Notes: generated from the sequence alone by a model not told the origin. Shown: positions 52,449 to 62,389, numbered from the stretch's first letter. The stretch: DNA of 64,000 nucleotides from Prevotella melaninogenica (GCF_018127925.1 NZ_CP072347.1:870501-934500), one strand, 5' to 3'. Program-made: numbers and translations.

Positions 52449-54578
52449 TTATTTTTGTCTGCGACGATGGTTACCAGAAAAGTTTGGATTGAAACTCTTT
52501 GGCTGTTTCCCATTTTGCTTAGCAGATTTCCTACGATTCTCTGTTGGTTTTTCCTCTCTTCCCTTCCGTTTTTTGTTTGGAATGTCGGGAGTACTTCCGA
52601 TTGCCTTAGGATCATAAACCGCACGAGGGTGTCGCTTCGGAACATTGTCATAGAGCTTAGCAATCAAGTCACTACGTCCAATGCGGTGAAGTTCTCGCTC
52701 AATATCTCGTCGTGTTTCAGGCTTATACCAGAAGAAGAATTGACGCTGTGCAAGTTTCTCCTTTGGTGTCTTTGCTGAGAAGATTGGCTCGAGTGTGTAA
52801 GGATCATACCCCGTGTACCATGCCTCTGTAGAAACAGTCATTGGGGTAGGGGTGAAGTCCTGCACTTGTTCCAAGTGGAAGTCAAGGTCTTTCGTTAGTA
52901 CTGCCAACTCTGCCATATCCTCTTCCTGGCAGCCAGGATGAGAAGATATGAAGTAAGGAATAATCTGCTGTCGCATATTCTCCTCACGGTTGATGCGGTC
53001 AAAAATCTTCTTGAATGCATAGAATTGTTGGAACGAAGGTTTACGCATCAGATTTAGAACGCGGTCTGAAGTATGCTCTGGTGCAACCTTCAATCGTCCA
53101 CTCACATGTCGTGTTATCAACTCACGAGTATATTGTCTGGCAGCCTCATTACTCTTCTCGTCCTTACTCTTGTGCAGAAGTAGGTCATAACGTACACCAG
53201 AACCGATAAAACTCTTCTTGATTCCTGGTAGTTCATCAACTGCATGATAGATTTCAAGCAGTTTAGTGTGGTCGGTTTCAAGGTTAGGACATATCTCTGG
53301 ATTCACGCAGCTTGGACGTTTACAATGCTCGCAAGCCTTCTGATTTTTACCAGCCATACCATACATGTTGGCTGACGGACCACCAAGGTCGGAGAGATAA
53401 CCTTTGAAGTCGGGCATCTGTATAACCTGCTTTACTTCCTTTAAGATACTCTCTTTCGAGCGACAGCTAATAAACTTACCCTGATGTGCAGAAATAGTAC
53501 AGAACGAACAACCACCAAAACATCCGCGATGGATGTTCACACTGTGTTTAATCATCTCATAGGCTGGGATAGTCTTACCACGATATTTCGGATGTGGTTC
53601 GCGTGTATATGGTAGGTCGTAGGCTGCATCTACCTCCTCTGTTGTCATGGTAGGATAGGGTGGGTTAACAACGGCATAAACGTTGTCAACAGCCTGTAGG
53701 ATACGCTGTGCGTGTTTTTTGTTAGACTCTTCTTCTATATGTTTGAAGTTCTCAGCCTGATATTTCTTGTTGTGTAAGCAAGATTCGTGGGAATGAAGTA
53801 CGATGTCATTCTCTCTTATTCCGCCTGGAATCTCTGACTCTTTACAAAGATATACGGTTTGTGGAATATGCTTTAAATCCTTGATATTAGCACCGTTTTC
53901 CAACTCTTGTGCTATGCTTACCACCTGTTTCTCGCCCATACCATAGATGATCATGTCGGCACGTGCATCACAGAGAATACACTTACGAACACAATCTTTC
54001 CAATAGTCGTAATGAGTAAGACGGCGCAATGAAGCCTCGATGCCGCCTAAGACAATAGGAACATCGGGATAGAGCTGTCTGAGAATATTAGAGTAAACAA
54101 TGCTTGGATACTCTGGGCGCAGGTTGGGTCTGCCATCAGGTGAATAGGCATCGTCTGAGCGTAGACGACGATTGGCGGTGTATTTGTTCACCATCGAGTC
54201 CATTGCACCTGGCGATATACCAAAGTAGAGACGTGGACGGCCTAACTTTTTAAAGTCTCGGAAGTCGCCATGCCAGTCGGGTTGTGGAACGATAGCTACC
54301 TTATAACCAGCTGCTTCAAGTGTTCTACCAATGACTGCAGCACCAAAGGCAGGATGGTCAATATAGGCGTCACCCGAAAAGAGAATAATGTCTAACTGAT
54401 CCCAACCACGGAGTTCAACCTCCTTCTTTGTAGTAGGGAGGAAGTCTGTTAGCTGAAATCTTGAAGGTCTTGTGATTTTAGCTTCATTCTTAACAGCAGC
54501 CTCTCTATCTTGTCGCTGTGTAGGTGTTGTCTTTTTATGCTGCTTTGCAGGTCTTCTATTTTCTTTTTGTGAACTCAA
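52449..54578 (-). CDS. ygiQ: YgiQ family radical SAM protein
   Basis: 709 residues, normal for the long YgiQ group. A basic N-terminus (KENRRPAKQHKK) precedes a cobalamin-domain-like part (LFSGDAYIDHPAFGAAVIGRTLEAAGY). The 4Fe-4S cluster is held by C353-x3-C357-x2-C360 in RGCFGGCSFCTISAHQG. A second Cys cluster, CEHCKRPSCVNPEICPN, lies near residue 415. VAPEHTSDRVLNLMRKPS and PYFISSHPGCQEEDM are typical. The C-terminal 80 residues are Lys/Asn-rich and disordered. The reaction catalysed is not known. It is the last gene of an operon that begins near 58.45 kb. Confidence 0.93.
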   Translation of the reverse strand: MSSQKENRRPAKQHKKTTPTQRQDREAAVKNEAKITRPSRFQLTDFLPTTKKEVELRGWDQLDIILFSGDAYIDHPAFGAAVIGRTLEAAGYKVAIVPQPDWHGDFRDFKKLGRPRLYFGISPGAMDSMVNKYTANRRLRSDDAYSPDGRPNLRPEYPSIVYSNILRQLYPDVPIVLGGIEASLRRLTHYDYWKDCVRKCILCDARADMIIYGMGEKQVVSIAQELENGANIKDLKHIPQTVYLCKESEIPGGIRENDIVLHSHESCLHNKKYQAENFKHIEEESNKKHAQRILQAVDNVYAVVNPPYPTMTTEEVDAAYDLPYTREPHPKYRGKTIPAYEMIKHSVNIHRGCFGGCSFCTISAHQGKFISCRSKESILKEVKQVIQMPDFKGYLSDLGGPSANMYGMAGKNQKACEHCKRPSCVNPEICPNLETDHTKLLEIYHAVDELPGIKKSFIGSGVRYDLLLHKSKDEKSNEAARQYTRELITRHVSGRLKVAPEHTSDRVLNLMRKPSFQQFYAFKKIFDRINREENMRQQIIPYFISSHPGCQEEDMAELAVLTKDLDFHLEQVQDFTPTPMTVSTEAWYTGYDPYTLEPIFSAKTPKEKLAQRQFFFWYKPETRRDIERELHRIGRSDLIAKLYDNVPKRHPRAVYDPKAIGSTPDIPNKKRKGREEKPTENRRKSAKQNGKQPKSFNPNFSGNHRRRQK

Positions 54579-54663
54579 ATGTTTTTGTTTTTAAATGAAT
54601 TTCTTTTTAAGTATGTTACTTGTTTTCAAGAAATTGAACTTTACTATTATTCCTTCTTTATGA

Positions 54664-54993
54664 TTAAAGGACTTCACTGTTCTCTTCTTCAGCGTCTTGG
54701 TGTGTTAAGACCCACTCCTTGAAGAGTGTAACAAGATTTTTAAGTCCGATAGCTTTCATGTTTTGATTATAAATAACATCAAGACATAAGTCTAACAAGT
54801 CTTTATCTTTACCAGGTTCTGACTCGAGAAGTCCACGAACATTGAATTTCAGTTTGTCGAGGATATCCTCGTCAATAATACCATTGGAATCAACCAATCC
54901 AGAGAGAAGTGAATACTTCTGAATTGTCTCAAGATGGCTGTCTGTAATCTCAATGCTTCGTGTTCCCGAAGCGTTTGCTTGAATTTTATACAT
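54664..54993 (-). CDS. Conserved hypothetical protein (109 aa)
   Basis: Begins MYKIQANASGTRSIEITDSH and is mostly helical after residue 20, with an acidic tail (DAEEENSEVL). No signal peptide or membrane helix. LDKLKFNVRGLLESEPGKDK and IGLKNLVTLFKEWVLTHQD look like a small helical bundle. I do not recognise a named family. It lies 38 bp after the amidase gene and 85 bp before ygiQ in the same operon. The same neighbourhood occurs in related genera from memory, which I cannot verify here. Confidence 0.7.
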   Translation of the reverse strand: MYKIQANASGTRSIEITDSHLETIQKYSLLSGLVDSNGIIDEDILDKLKFNVRGLLESEPGKDKDLLDLCLDVIYNQNMKAIGLKNLVTLFKEWVLTHQDAEEENSEVL

Positions 54994-55031
54994 AGTCTTT
55001 ACACTTTTAGATTATTCCAATTTCTTTGTTG

Positions 55032-57620
55032 CTATTTCTTCATTAAGAAGTTGACAATACCCTTCATGATACTATTGCGCGTAGGAGCATCCTTGATGCA
55101 CTCGAATGGGAAGGATAGTGAGAAAACACTGTTGTCAGTTCCTTTATATGCCACAGCTGCTGTTTTGCCATCTGCATAAGTTAAGGTGCTGAAAGCATTG
55201 TCAACAGGAAGAATATAGTCTGGTGTATAAGCACCGTAATGTTGCTCGTTTATAGTTCGATAAACATCGAATGACATTCCCATACCATTTACTACAGAGT
55301 TATAATTGTCATAGTTTGCCCCATCAAATGTAATCTTGAGGTTGTTTTTCAACCAATCTTGCTCATCAACACCCTGCATATCGGATGCAAGATAAGAACC
55401 ACTGACAAAGAGTTTGCCACGATTATTCAGATACTTAGTCAACTGTTGACGGAGTGCTGGCTTGAAGGTCTTATAATAATACAAGCTATGTCCATCATCT
55501 TTCTCATTACCAAAGAGCAGGTCTACCATTGCATATTTAGAAAGATTGACTTCGCCATACTCAACAGCCTTACTGTTACAGCTGACGATATTGTATTTAC
55601 CAGCATGGCGTAATGCCTCTGCATGGTCTTTGACATAGTTGAAATCATTTCCTGCAATAACCTTACCTACGAGTTCTTCGCCACCATAACCTAAAGCACT
55701 CGGACCTTCTTTGCCTATCATTGCCTTGTTGAAGTTGGCTTGTCTTCCTACCCAACCTGCCACAGGACCATAGCTAAGACCTGGGTCTGCTTCAAGGTCG
55801 AAACCCTGTTCTGTGCTTGTATTAACAACAGCAGGAGAAGAAAGACGACTGAAAGCATTGACAATGAGAATAGTCTGAGTTGCACCTTCATTGCGTAAAG
55901 CTGAAAGAACTTCTGTTGGGAAACTCTCACCACCACGGTTACAAGCCGTTACTTTAAAGTTGTAGATGACACCTGGTAGTAATTCTATGTCAAAATAAGG
56001 ATTGCGAACGTTCATACCATTGTCAAAACCTCTTGTTCCCATCGCAACATACACGTTATAGGAAGTAGGGGTTGCGGTAGGTTCACTGGCATCCGTAGTT
56101 GGTCTCCATTGCAATCTCACCTTGTTTGCTGATACATATTCTATCTTGAAGTTATTTGGTGCAAGTGGTTGAACAGTATAAGTCTTACCGTGCATGTTAG
56201 CTTCATATTTCAAGACAGTCTTATATATAGAACGTGCAAAGGTGAATTTGAAGTTAGGATCTTGGCCTAATTTAATGTCGGGGAAGTTTTGATGAGAGAG
56301 CGTCTCAAGGATAGCAGAGGGAACTTCAGGTAATCGCGTTTCGCTATAGTTGCGATCCCACACTGAACGAGTTGTCCAATTGATGTGGAAAGCATTGTCC
56401 AAATCCTTCTTTACGTTGGCTACCAACTGTTCTGCAAAGGTCTTTGAAACCTTACGTGAAAGTCCATCTCCTAATGTTTTATTGCCGTCTTGCGTAGTAC
56501 AGATACCCAAGGTTCCTACGTAACTATCATCAGTTTTCACTCCAGCATCACTGTGTATTGCCAAAGTAAGGTCGATAGGTACTTTCTTACCATCTTTCTT
56601 TTCAGGCAGATAACAAGAACCTCCAGCGAGCCAGTTCGTCATCAAGGAACGGCAGTTGATGTCATCGTTATAGTCGTTAGAGCCATTACTCTTGCTAACT
56701 ACACTCCAAGGTGCACCAGCCCATTGTGCTGAGTATCTTGCACCTTCAAGGAAACGAGGTAAACCACTCACTGTTCCGCCACGGACAATGTTACCCATAC
56801 CTCCGCCAAAGCGAACTGCATCAGTAGTAACAATACCTCTATGAGAACTATGATTGGTCAACACAACAGAGTTGTTGATGCTGTTTCCCTTGTCAAACTC
56901 AAAAGTGCCAAGATAAACCCAAGTGCCACCACCCATACGTTGGTTTACTCGGAAATGTGTTTCTTGTCCTTTATGAAAAACAATATACTCTGCCGCTTCT
57001 ACACTCTTCTTCTGTGTCTGATAGCTTACATATACGACATAGCGTCCTGTTTCAGGGAAAGTAGGTTGGTAGACAACAGAGCTAATCTTACTGTTGCGCT
57101 TTCTTGCTTTTACTTGTCGAGCCGTACCAGCTGTAAATGGATTCTCACCATCATTATAACTTCCATAATGTTGTGCGAAGCCTTTATCCGAAGTGGTCGC
57201 CCACTTCTTCTTCATACTCTCTTCCTTGTAGCTGGTGCGACTATCGTTATCTACTATAATTTCATTCTTCTGCCAGTCTCTTTCACGAGGTGTAAAGACA
57301 ATTGCTCCTGAGTTCTCAAGCATAGGAATAAGATAAGGAAGAACTATTGTTTGTGTGTATAGGTCCTCAGTAGTACCGAATAGTATTGGTCTTTGCCATC
57401 TCCATCCACCCTTCTTCGCATCGTAATATCTTCCATGCGATGACCATACAGAAAGATGTCTATTCTGTAATCCCTCTGTGATTTCATTAGGGCGAGAAAC
57501 ATTCTTTACCCATGGTGCATCTTCATAATCTGTTTTCCCCCATGTTGACTTACCTGCTTGTGCAAAAGTGTTTGCAAACGACATTGCAAGAAGGGCTGTA
57601 CACAGCAATTTTATCTTCAT
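55032..57620 (-). CDS. Exported N-acetylmuramoyl-L-alanine amidase with inserted golvesin domain and fibronectin-like C-terminus
   Basis: 862 residues. Signal peptide MKIKLLCTALLAMSFANTFA then QAG. Zinc ligands of an Amidase_3-type hydrolase are split in two: H62 (VWSSHGRYYD) and E85 (TTEDLYTQTIVLPY) come first, then H356 (LAIHSDAG) and catalytic E439 (AILETLSHQN). Between them, residues about 170-275, lies a golvesin-type beta-sandwich (VYQPTFPETGRYVVYVSY to GIVTTDAVRFGGG). After 470 come a fibronectin III domain (FKIEYVSANKVRLQWRPTTD) and a Rossmann-like end domain. Proteins of this kind are often labelled xanthan lyase, which the zinc motif does not support. It should cleave peptidoglycan stems in the periplasm. 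Its ATG overlaps the acyltransferase stop (TAATG). Confidence 0.85.
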   Translation of the reverse strand: MKIKLLCTALLAMSFANTFAQAGKSTWGKTDYEDAPWVKNVSRPNEITEGLQNRHLSVWSSHGRYYDAKKGGWRWQRPILFGTTEDLYTQTIVLPYLIPMLENSGAIVFTPRERDWQKNEIIVDNDSRTSYKEESMKKKWATTSDKGFAQHYGSYNDGENPFTAGTARQVKARKRNSKISSVVYQPTFPETGRYVVYVSYQTQKKSVEAAEYIVFHKGQETHFRVNQRMGGGTWVYLGTFEFDKGNSINNSVVLTNHSSHRGIVTTDAVRFGGGMGNIVRGGTVSGLPRFLEGARYSAQWAGAPWSVVSKSNGSNDYNDDINCRSLMTNWLAGGSCYLPEKKDGKKVPIDLTLAIHSDAGVKTDDSYVGTLGICTTQDGNKTLGDGLSRKVSKTFAEQLVANVKKDLDNAFHINWTTRSVWDRNYSETRLPEVPSAILETLSHQNFPDIKLGQDPNFKFTFARSIYKTVLKYEANMHGKTYTVQPLAPNNFKIEYVSANKVRLQWRPTTDASEPTATPTSYNVYVAMGTRGFDNGMNVRNPYFDIELLPGVIYNFKVTACNRGGESFPTEVLSALRNEGATQTILIVNAFSRLSSPAVVNTSTEQGFDLEADPGLSYGPVAGWVGRQANFNKAMIGKEGPSALGYGGEELVGKVIAGNDFNYVKDHAEALRHAGKYNIVSCNSKAVEYGEVNLSKYAMVDLLFGNEKDDGHSLYYYKTFKPALRQQLTKYLNNRGKLFVSGSYLASDMQGVDEQDWLKNNLKITFDGANYDNYNSVVNGMGMSFDVYRTINEQHYGAYTPDYILPVDNAFSTLTYADGKTAAVAYKGTDNSVFSLSFPFECIKDAPTRNSIMKGIVNFLMKK

Positions 57621-58180
57621 TATCCGTTTAATTCTCCTATCGTAAACAATTCAGGATGCTTACCCTTAAAGTCTTTGAAATACAATTTGATTTCCTTCAT
57701 GTCCTGTTCCAAATCGCCCGATGGTGTTATAACCTTTGAACACTCGATTAGCTTCCTTTCATAATCTAATCCGTAGAGGTAGATAGGCAGTTGTGCTTTC
57801 AGTGCAATATAATAAAAGCCCTTCTTCCATTCTGGATTTAAACTTCTGGTTCCTTCTGGAGTAATACAAAGTTGGAACTTGTCAGCCTTTATAGCATAAT
57901 CGGCTAATCGGTCGGTCATACTTGTTTTCTTATCACGCCATACAGGGATTCCTCCGAGTTTGCGAAAGATAGGACCAAGCGGCCAGAAGAACCATTCCTT
58001 CTTCATAAGGAAGTTACTTTTCAGTCGCTCAGCTCTTGCGTAAAGCTGACCAATTAGGAAATCATAATTACTTGTGTGAGGTGCAAGACAAATAATAGCT
58101 TTGTCAGGTAATGTAAACCTAACATCCTTCTTCCACCCCATAAAACTATAAAGAAGCCACTTTGATATACCCTGTAACAT
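57620..58180 (-). CDS. 1-acyl-glycerol-3-phosphate acyltransferase family protein
   Basis: 186 residues, short for PlsC but typical of the small Bacteroidota group. Motif I is CLAPHTSNYDFLIG (H35, D40) and motif III ITPEGTRSLNPEWKKG. LRKLGGIPVWRDKKTSMTDR is the acceptor-binding block II. It acylates lysophospholipid or a similar acceptor at the inner membrane. Its ATG overlaps the 90-residue gene's stop by one base, and its own stop overlaps the amidase ATG, so all three are translationally coupled. Confidence 0.88.
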   Translation of the reverse strand: MLQGISKWLLYSFMGWKKDVRFTLPDKAIICLAPHTSNYDFLIGQLYARAERLKSNFLMKKEWFFWPLGPIFRKLGGIPVWRDKKTSMTDRLADYAIKADKFQLCITPEGTRSLNPEWKKGFYYIALKAQLPIYLYGLDYERKLIECSKVITPSGDLEQDMKEIKLYFKDFKGKHPELFTIGELNG

Positions 58181-58452
58181 TATGCAAGGTTATTGAGTTG
58201 ATCAACAATCTCATTGACTTCTTTACTAAACTTGTCCTTCAAGTCTTTGAAATATACTTTGGCAGGCATACCTGGCTGAACGTGGGATACGCGTCTGATG
58301 TAATTGCTGTGCATTACTAAAATAGAAGTGAGGATAGCCTCAGTATTGTCATTATCACGATTCTCACCATAGAGAGATGCTGCGATGCCCTCTGTAAACA
58401 AATCACCACAAATGTAATTGATGGTGCGTTTCAAATCTCTTTTGTTGCTCAT
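58180..58452 (-). CDS. Conserved hypothetical protein (90 aa), first gene of the operon
   Basis: Begins MSNKRDLKRTINYICGDLFT and is entirely helical in appearance; EAILTSILVMHSNYIRRVSH and VYFKDLKDKFSKEVNEIVDQ are the clearest helices. No signal or membrane segment. It overlaps the acyltransferase start by one base (TAATG). I recognise it as a small Bacteroidales family with no assigned role. A promoter box lies 35 bp upstream. Confidence 0.75.
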   Translation of the reverse strand: MSNKRDLKRTINYICGDLFTEGIAASLYGENRDNDNTEAILTSILVMHSNYIRRVSHVQPGMPAKVYFKDLKDKFSKEVNEIVDQLNNLA

Positions 58453-58487
58453 ATTAATCCTAAATAGCTATATTTTATATTTTCGTT

Positions 58488-58495
58488 CAAAGATA
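58488..58495 (-). promoter_or_regulatory. Promoter box for the 58452-52449 operon
   Basis: The minus strand reads TATCTTTG followed by AACGAAAAT. Confidence 0.6.
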
Positions 58496-58589
58496 AATAA
58501 AAAAAAAGAAAAGCAAGACTTTCTTACATAAAAATAGAGTTAAAATTTTAATTTAGCGTCTTTTCCTTTCTATTATCGGATAAAAAAGG

Positions 58590-58597
58590 TAAATTTG
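58590..58597 (+). promoter_or_regulatory. Promoter box for PPi-dependent phosphofructokinase
   Basis: TAAATTTG followed by CAGAGTAG, about 57 bp before the ATG. Confidence 0.55.
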
Positions 58598-58653
58598 CAG
58601 AGTAGTAAAGACATTAAATAAATCATTATATTCAAATCATTTAAATTAAACAC

Positions 58654-60297
58654 ATGGAAATTAGCGCATTGCAGAAGGAAAGAGCAGGCTATCAGCCAAA
58701 GTTGCCTAAGGCTCTTCAGGGTGCAGTAAAGGTGCAGGAAGGTGCTCCTACACAGAGTGTTGACAATCAAGAGGATATCAAGAAGTTATTCCCTAACACG
58801 TACGGAATGCCTCTCGTAGAGTTTGTTCCAGCTGATTCGGCTAACAATGCTAAGATTAACGTTGGTATCATCCTTTCAGGTGGTCAGGCTCCTGGTGGTC
58901 ACAACGTTATCTCTGGTCTCTTTGATGAGGTTAAGAAGTTGAACCCAGAGAACCGTCTTTATGGTTTCCTTATGGGTCCTGGTGGTCTTGTTGACCACAA
59001 CTACATTGAGATTACAGCTGAGAATCTTCAGGCTTACCGCAATACTGGTGGCTTCGATATGATTGGTTCAGGTAGAACAAAGCTCGAGAAAGAAGAACAG
59101 TTTGAGAAGGGACTTGAGATTCTTCGTAAGTTGGATATCAAGGCTGTTGTAATCATTGGTGGTGACGACTCTAATACTAATGCTTGTGTATTGGCTGAAT
59201 ACTATGCTGCTAAGCAGTATGGTGTACAGGTTATTGGTTGCCCTAAGACTATCGATGGCGACTTGAAGAACGATCAGATTGAGACTTCTTTCGGTTTCGA
59301 TACAGCAACTAAGACTTATTCAGAGCTTATCGGTAACATTGAGCGTGACTGTAACTCTGCTCGTAAGTACTGGCACTTCATCAAGTTGATGGGTCGTTCT
59401 GCATCTCACATCGCTCTTGAGTGTGCTTTGCAGACTCAGCCAAACATTTGCTTGGTATCTGAGGAAATTGAATCTAAGGATCAGACTTTGAATGATATCG
59501 TTGAGTATATCGCAGGTGTTGTTGCTTACCGTGCAGAGCAGGGTAACAACTTCGGTGTTGTTTTGATTCCAGAAGGTCTTATCGAGTTTATTCCTGCTAT
59601 CGGTCGTTTGATTCAGGAGTTGAATGATTTGCTCGCTGCTCATGGTGCTGATTATTTGAACCTTGACAAGGATGCACAGCGTAAGTATATCCTTGAGCAC
59701 CTCTCTGCAGAGAACAAGGCTACATTTGAGACACTTCCAGAGGGCGTTGCTCGTCAGCTTTCTCTCGACCGTGACCCACACGGAAACGTACAGGTATCTC
59801 TCATCGAGACAGAGAAACTCATCTCTGAGATGGTTGCAGCTAAGCTTGATCAGTGGAAGAAGGAAGGTAAGTATGCTGGTAAGTTCTCTCCTTTGCACCA
59901 CTTCTTTGGTTACGAGGGTCGTTGTGCAGCTCCTTCTAACTTTGATGCAGACTACTGCTATGCACTTGGTTCATCAGCAGCTCAGTTGATAGCTAACGGT
60001 AAGACAGGTTATATGGCTATCGTTAAGAACACTACAGCTCCTGCTGATCAGTGGAAGGCAGGAGGTGTGCCAATCACTATGATGATGAACATGGAGAGAC
60101 GTAATGGTGAGATGAAGCCTGTTATTCGTAAGGCACTCGTTGAACTTGATGGTGCTCCATTCAAGACTTTTGCTGCTCAGCGTGAGAAGTGGGCTAAGGA
60201 AACATGCTATGTTTATCCAGGTCCTATCCAGTACTGGGGTCCTTCTTCAGTATGTGATCAGACTACTAAGACTCTCGGATTAGAGCAGGCTAAGTAA
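58654..60297 (+). CDS. pfp: Pyrophosphate-fructose-6-phosphate 1-phosphotransferase
   Basis: 547 residues, the long PPi-dependent group. It phosphorylates fructose-6-phosphate with pyrophosphate and works in both directions of glycolysis. [19 protein letters not shown] is the first phosphate loop. [18 protein letters not shown] has the GGDD motif, whose second Asp blocks ATP and favours PPi. [20 protein letters not shown] holds the catalytic [25 protein letters not shown] and [19 protein letters not shown] complete the sugar site. Codon use is strongly biased with few rare codons, as expected of an abundant protein. Expected in the PPi-based glycolysis of Prevotella. Confidence 0.96.
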   Translation: MEISALQKERAGYQPKLPKALQGAVKVQEGAPTQSVDNQEDIKKLFPNTYGMPLVEFVPADSANNAKINVGIILSGGQAPGGHNVISGLFDEVKKLNPENRLYGFLMGPGGLVDHNYIEITAENLQAYRNTGGFDMIGSGRTKLEKEEQFEKGLEILRKLDIKAVVIIGGDDSNTNACVLAEYYAAKQYGVQVIGCPKTIDGDLKNDQIETSFGFDTATKTYSELIGNIERDCNSARKYWHFIKLMGRSASHIALECALQTQPNICLVSEEIESKDQTLNDIVEYIAGVVAYRAEQGNNFGVVLIPEGLIEFIPAIGRLIQELNDLLAAHGADYLNLDKDAQRKYILEHLSAENKATFETLPEGVARQLSLDRDPHGNVQVSLIETEKLISEMVAAKLDQWKKEGKYAGKFSPLHHFFGYEGRCAAPSNFDADYCYALGSSAAQLIANGKTGYMAIVKNTTAPADQWKAGGVPITMMMNMERRNGEMKPVIRKALVELDGAPFKTFAAQREKWAKETCYVYPGPIQYWGPSSVCDQTTKTLGLEQAK

Positions 60298-60310
60298 TAG
60301 TATATTCATA

Positions 60311-60358
60311 AAGAAGAGATAGGGGATAACTATATCCTCTGTTTCTTCTTTTGTTTTA
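60311..60358 (+). terminator. Terminator after pfp
   Basis: AAGAAGAGATAGGGGAT pairs imperfectly with ATCCTCTGTTTCTTCTT, followed by TTGTTTTAT. The rest of the 420-bp gap to GH25 holds only the AT-rich palindromes below. Confidence 0.7.
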
Positions 60359-60570
60359 TACAATTTCTTATTTTCTTCTGACCTTTATGCTTTGAGTAGT
60401 TGGTAAATATTTTAAATTATCCCTTTGATATTCAATCTATTATTATAGTATTCATACGAGAATAAAAGCACATGAATACAGCTGTAAGTAGTGCTTAATC
60501 GCTTTCATTTTTGTTGTCTATTGATCTAAAGAAACAACATGTTTGAACTCATATTTAAGTTGTGTGCTAA

Positions 60571-60658
60571 TTTATTTTCATGAAAATAATTATTTATTTT
60601 CACGTAAATAAATCTTTTTCTTCATGAAAAGAAATTCTTTTCTTCATGAAAAAAAAAC
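60571..60658. repeat. AT-rich CATG/CACG palindromic element, copy 2
   Basis: TTTATTTTCATGAAAATAAT, TTATTTTCACGTAAATAAA, TTCATGAAAAGAA and TTCTTCATGAAAAAAA follow one another. TTTTCATGAAAATAA and TTTTCACGTAAATAA match arms of the element at 25892-25984. It lies 60 bp before the lysozyme gene. Confidence 0.55.
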
Positions 60659-60717
60659 TTGAAAGTTCAATATATATAGATGTAAAGTAGAATATAAAAT
60701 TATCCAAAAGTAAGAAA

Positions 60718-61596
60718 ATGTTTATCTCTAAAGTGCTTCAATCAATACTAAAGACTTGGATTCAGATGCCAAGTTGGATGCGTTGGGCTGGAGGAATGTG
60801 TCTTGCAGTAGGGTATAGTATTCTGTTTTACTTCTTTTTTGTATCACCTACAGGTTTTAGATGGCGTGCTATTTATGGTGATCCAGATTATCCTGAAGGT
60901 TATACGATTTATGGTATTGATGTAAGTCGTTATCAAGGTACGATTAACTGGAATCGACTTAGAAATGCACTGATAGACCGTTTGCCTATTCGTTTTGTGA
61001 TTATCAAGTCAACGGAGGGCGATAGTCATATTGATACTAAGTTCCGTGATAACTTCTCCAATGCGAAAGAACATGGTTTTATACGTGGTGTTTATCATTT
61101 CTGGAGTAATAAGTCGTCAGCACGTCGGCAGGCTTATTTCTTCCTTGCCATGGTTCATCTGCAGCCGGGAGATTTACCACCTGTGCTTGATGTGGAACAT
61201 AAACCAAAGAATATCAGTACAGAAGAGTTCCAGCAGAATATTCTGACATGGCTACATATAGTAGAAGATAGGTATCATGTTAAACCTATCATCTATACCT
61301 ATTATAAGTTTAAAGACCAATACCTTTCTGATTCTCGCTTTGATGATTATCCTTATTGGATAGCTCACTATTATGTTCATCAGATGGAGTACCAAGGTGC
61401 TTGGAAATTCTGGCAGCATACCGATGCTGGAAGGCTGCCAGGTATTAAGGGATATGTAGACTTAGACATCTACAATGGTAGCTTCTATGACTTACAGCAA
61501 CTACTTATACAAGATGATGTTACTGACGTTCAAGTAGTAGGCAACACCAATCGTGATTCAACAAACGTTGATTCTCTTTCAGACCGAGTTCATTAG
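60718..61596 (+). CDS. GH25 lysozyme-type muramidase with N-terminal membrane anchor
   Basis: 292 residues. One hydrophobic helix at about 24-43 anchors a periplasmic catalytic domain. The GH25 fold begins TIYGIDVSRYQGTINWNRLR, with D68 the family's N-terminal Asp. PPVLDVEHKP carries D158 and the acid E160. YPYWIAHYYVHQMEYQGAWK and YVDLDIYNGS are the last conserved strands. It cuts the beta-1,4 bond between N-acetylmuramic acid and N-acetylglucosamine. The final 26 codons overlap the 3' end of the convergent prmA gene by 77 bp. The tail after DLQQLLIQDD is not needed for the fold. Confidence 0.9.
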   Translation: MFISKVLQSILKTWIQMPSWMRWAGGMCLAVGYSILFYFFFVSPTGFRWRAIYGDPDYPEGYTIYGIDVSRYQGTINWNRLRNALIDRLPIRFVIIKSTEGDSHIDTKFRDNFSNAKEHGFIRGVYHFWSNKSSARRQAYFFLAMVHLQPGDLPPVLDVEHKPKNISTEEFQQNILTWLHIVEDRYHVKPIIYTYYKFKDQYLSDSRFDDYPYWIAHYYVHQMEYQGAWKFWQHTDAGRLPGIKGYVDLDIYNGSFYDLQQLLIQDDVTDVQVVGNTNRDSTNVDSLSDRVH

Positions 61597-62389
61597 CTTT
61601 TTGAAGGATAGCCTCTGCGTCTTGCTCATAAAATCCACTCAGAATAATCTTTGATTCTGTTGTCATAACGCTGACAAACTCGTCTATATCTTCAAGGATA
61701 ATGTTACGGTTGATATTTGCTAAGATAACATCAAAGACACCACTCACATGTGACAAGACTCGTCTGTCGCCTTCAAGCACATCTAATTCTACACCATTTA
61801 GTTCGGCATTATGCTCAGCATTGCGTACACTCCACTCATCAATGTCATAGCTTACAACTTCTTTTGCACCGCACTTTGCAGCAACAATGCCTAAAATACC
61901 TGTTCCACAACCACAATCAAGAACTCTCTTTTCTTTGAGGTCTTGGTTTAGTAGTAATGAAACAATCATCTGTGTTGTCTCATGTGTACCTGTTCCAAAT
62001 GCTTGTTGTGCATCGATAACAATCTTCATTGGGATTGTCTCAAGCTGAGGATAGTTAGCAATAGCCTCCTCCTCCATGTTCTTACAGATGATAGCACAGC
62101 GGTCGTCAATGATGATAGGGTCGAATCCAGCTTTTTCCCATTCCTCATTCCAATTCTTATCCTCAGCTTTAGCAGCTTCGAAAGAAACTTTTACGTCTGG
62201 AATTGGAAGGTTCCGTATGATTTCAGTAAGTGTTTCTTCATTGAAAAGATCTTCTTGGCAGTATCCAACGAGTCCGTCTGGTTCGTCTGTGAATGAATCA
62301 AATCCAACTTCAGCTGCAAGAGCTGCAATGATGTCTCTTACATCCTGAGAATCAGGTTCTGCCGTAAACTTTACTTGTATATATTTCAT
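61520..62389 (-). CDS. prmA: Ribosomal protein L11 methyltransferase
   Basis: 289 residues, normal. It trimethylates ribosomal protein L11. The N-terminal substrate domain covers about 1-100 (FDSFTDEPDGLVGYCQEDLF, NWNEEWEKAGFDPIII). The SAM-binding core has QQAFGTGTHETTQMI, DCGCGTGILGIVAAKCGAKE and VILANINRNIILEDI. The last is the NxxRN-type catalytic motif. Promoter TAATTTTG (minus) is about 22 bp upstream. Its last 25 codons run antisense under the lysozyme gene. Confidence 0.94.
   Translation of the reverse strand: MKYIQVKFTAEPDSQDVRDIIAALAAEVGFDSFTDEPDGLVGYCQEDLFNEETLTEIIRNLPIPDVKVSFEAAKAEDKNWNEEWEKAGFDPIIIDDRCAIICKNMEEEAIANYPQLETIPMKIVIDAQQAFGTGTHETTQMIVSLLLNQDLKEKRVLDCGCGTGILGIVAAKCGAKEVVSYDIDEWSVRNAEHNAELNGVELDVLEGDRRVLSHVSGVFDVILANINRNIILEDIDEFVSVMTTESKIILSGFYEQDAEAILQKANELGLKENQRLLNHDWCCLLLERQ

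Noticed and set aside
60478-60510. A single GTAGTGCTTAATCGC stretch resembling one 22-bp unit
   Set aside because: It stands alone, with no neighbouring unit at 22 bp spacing.
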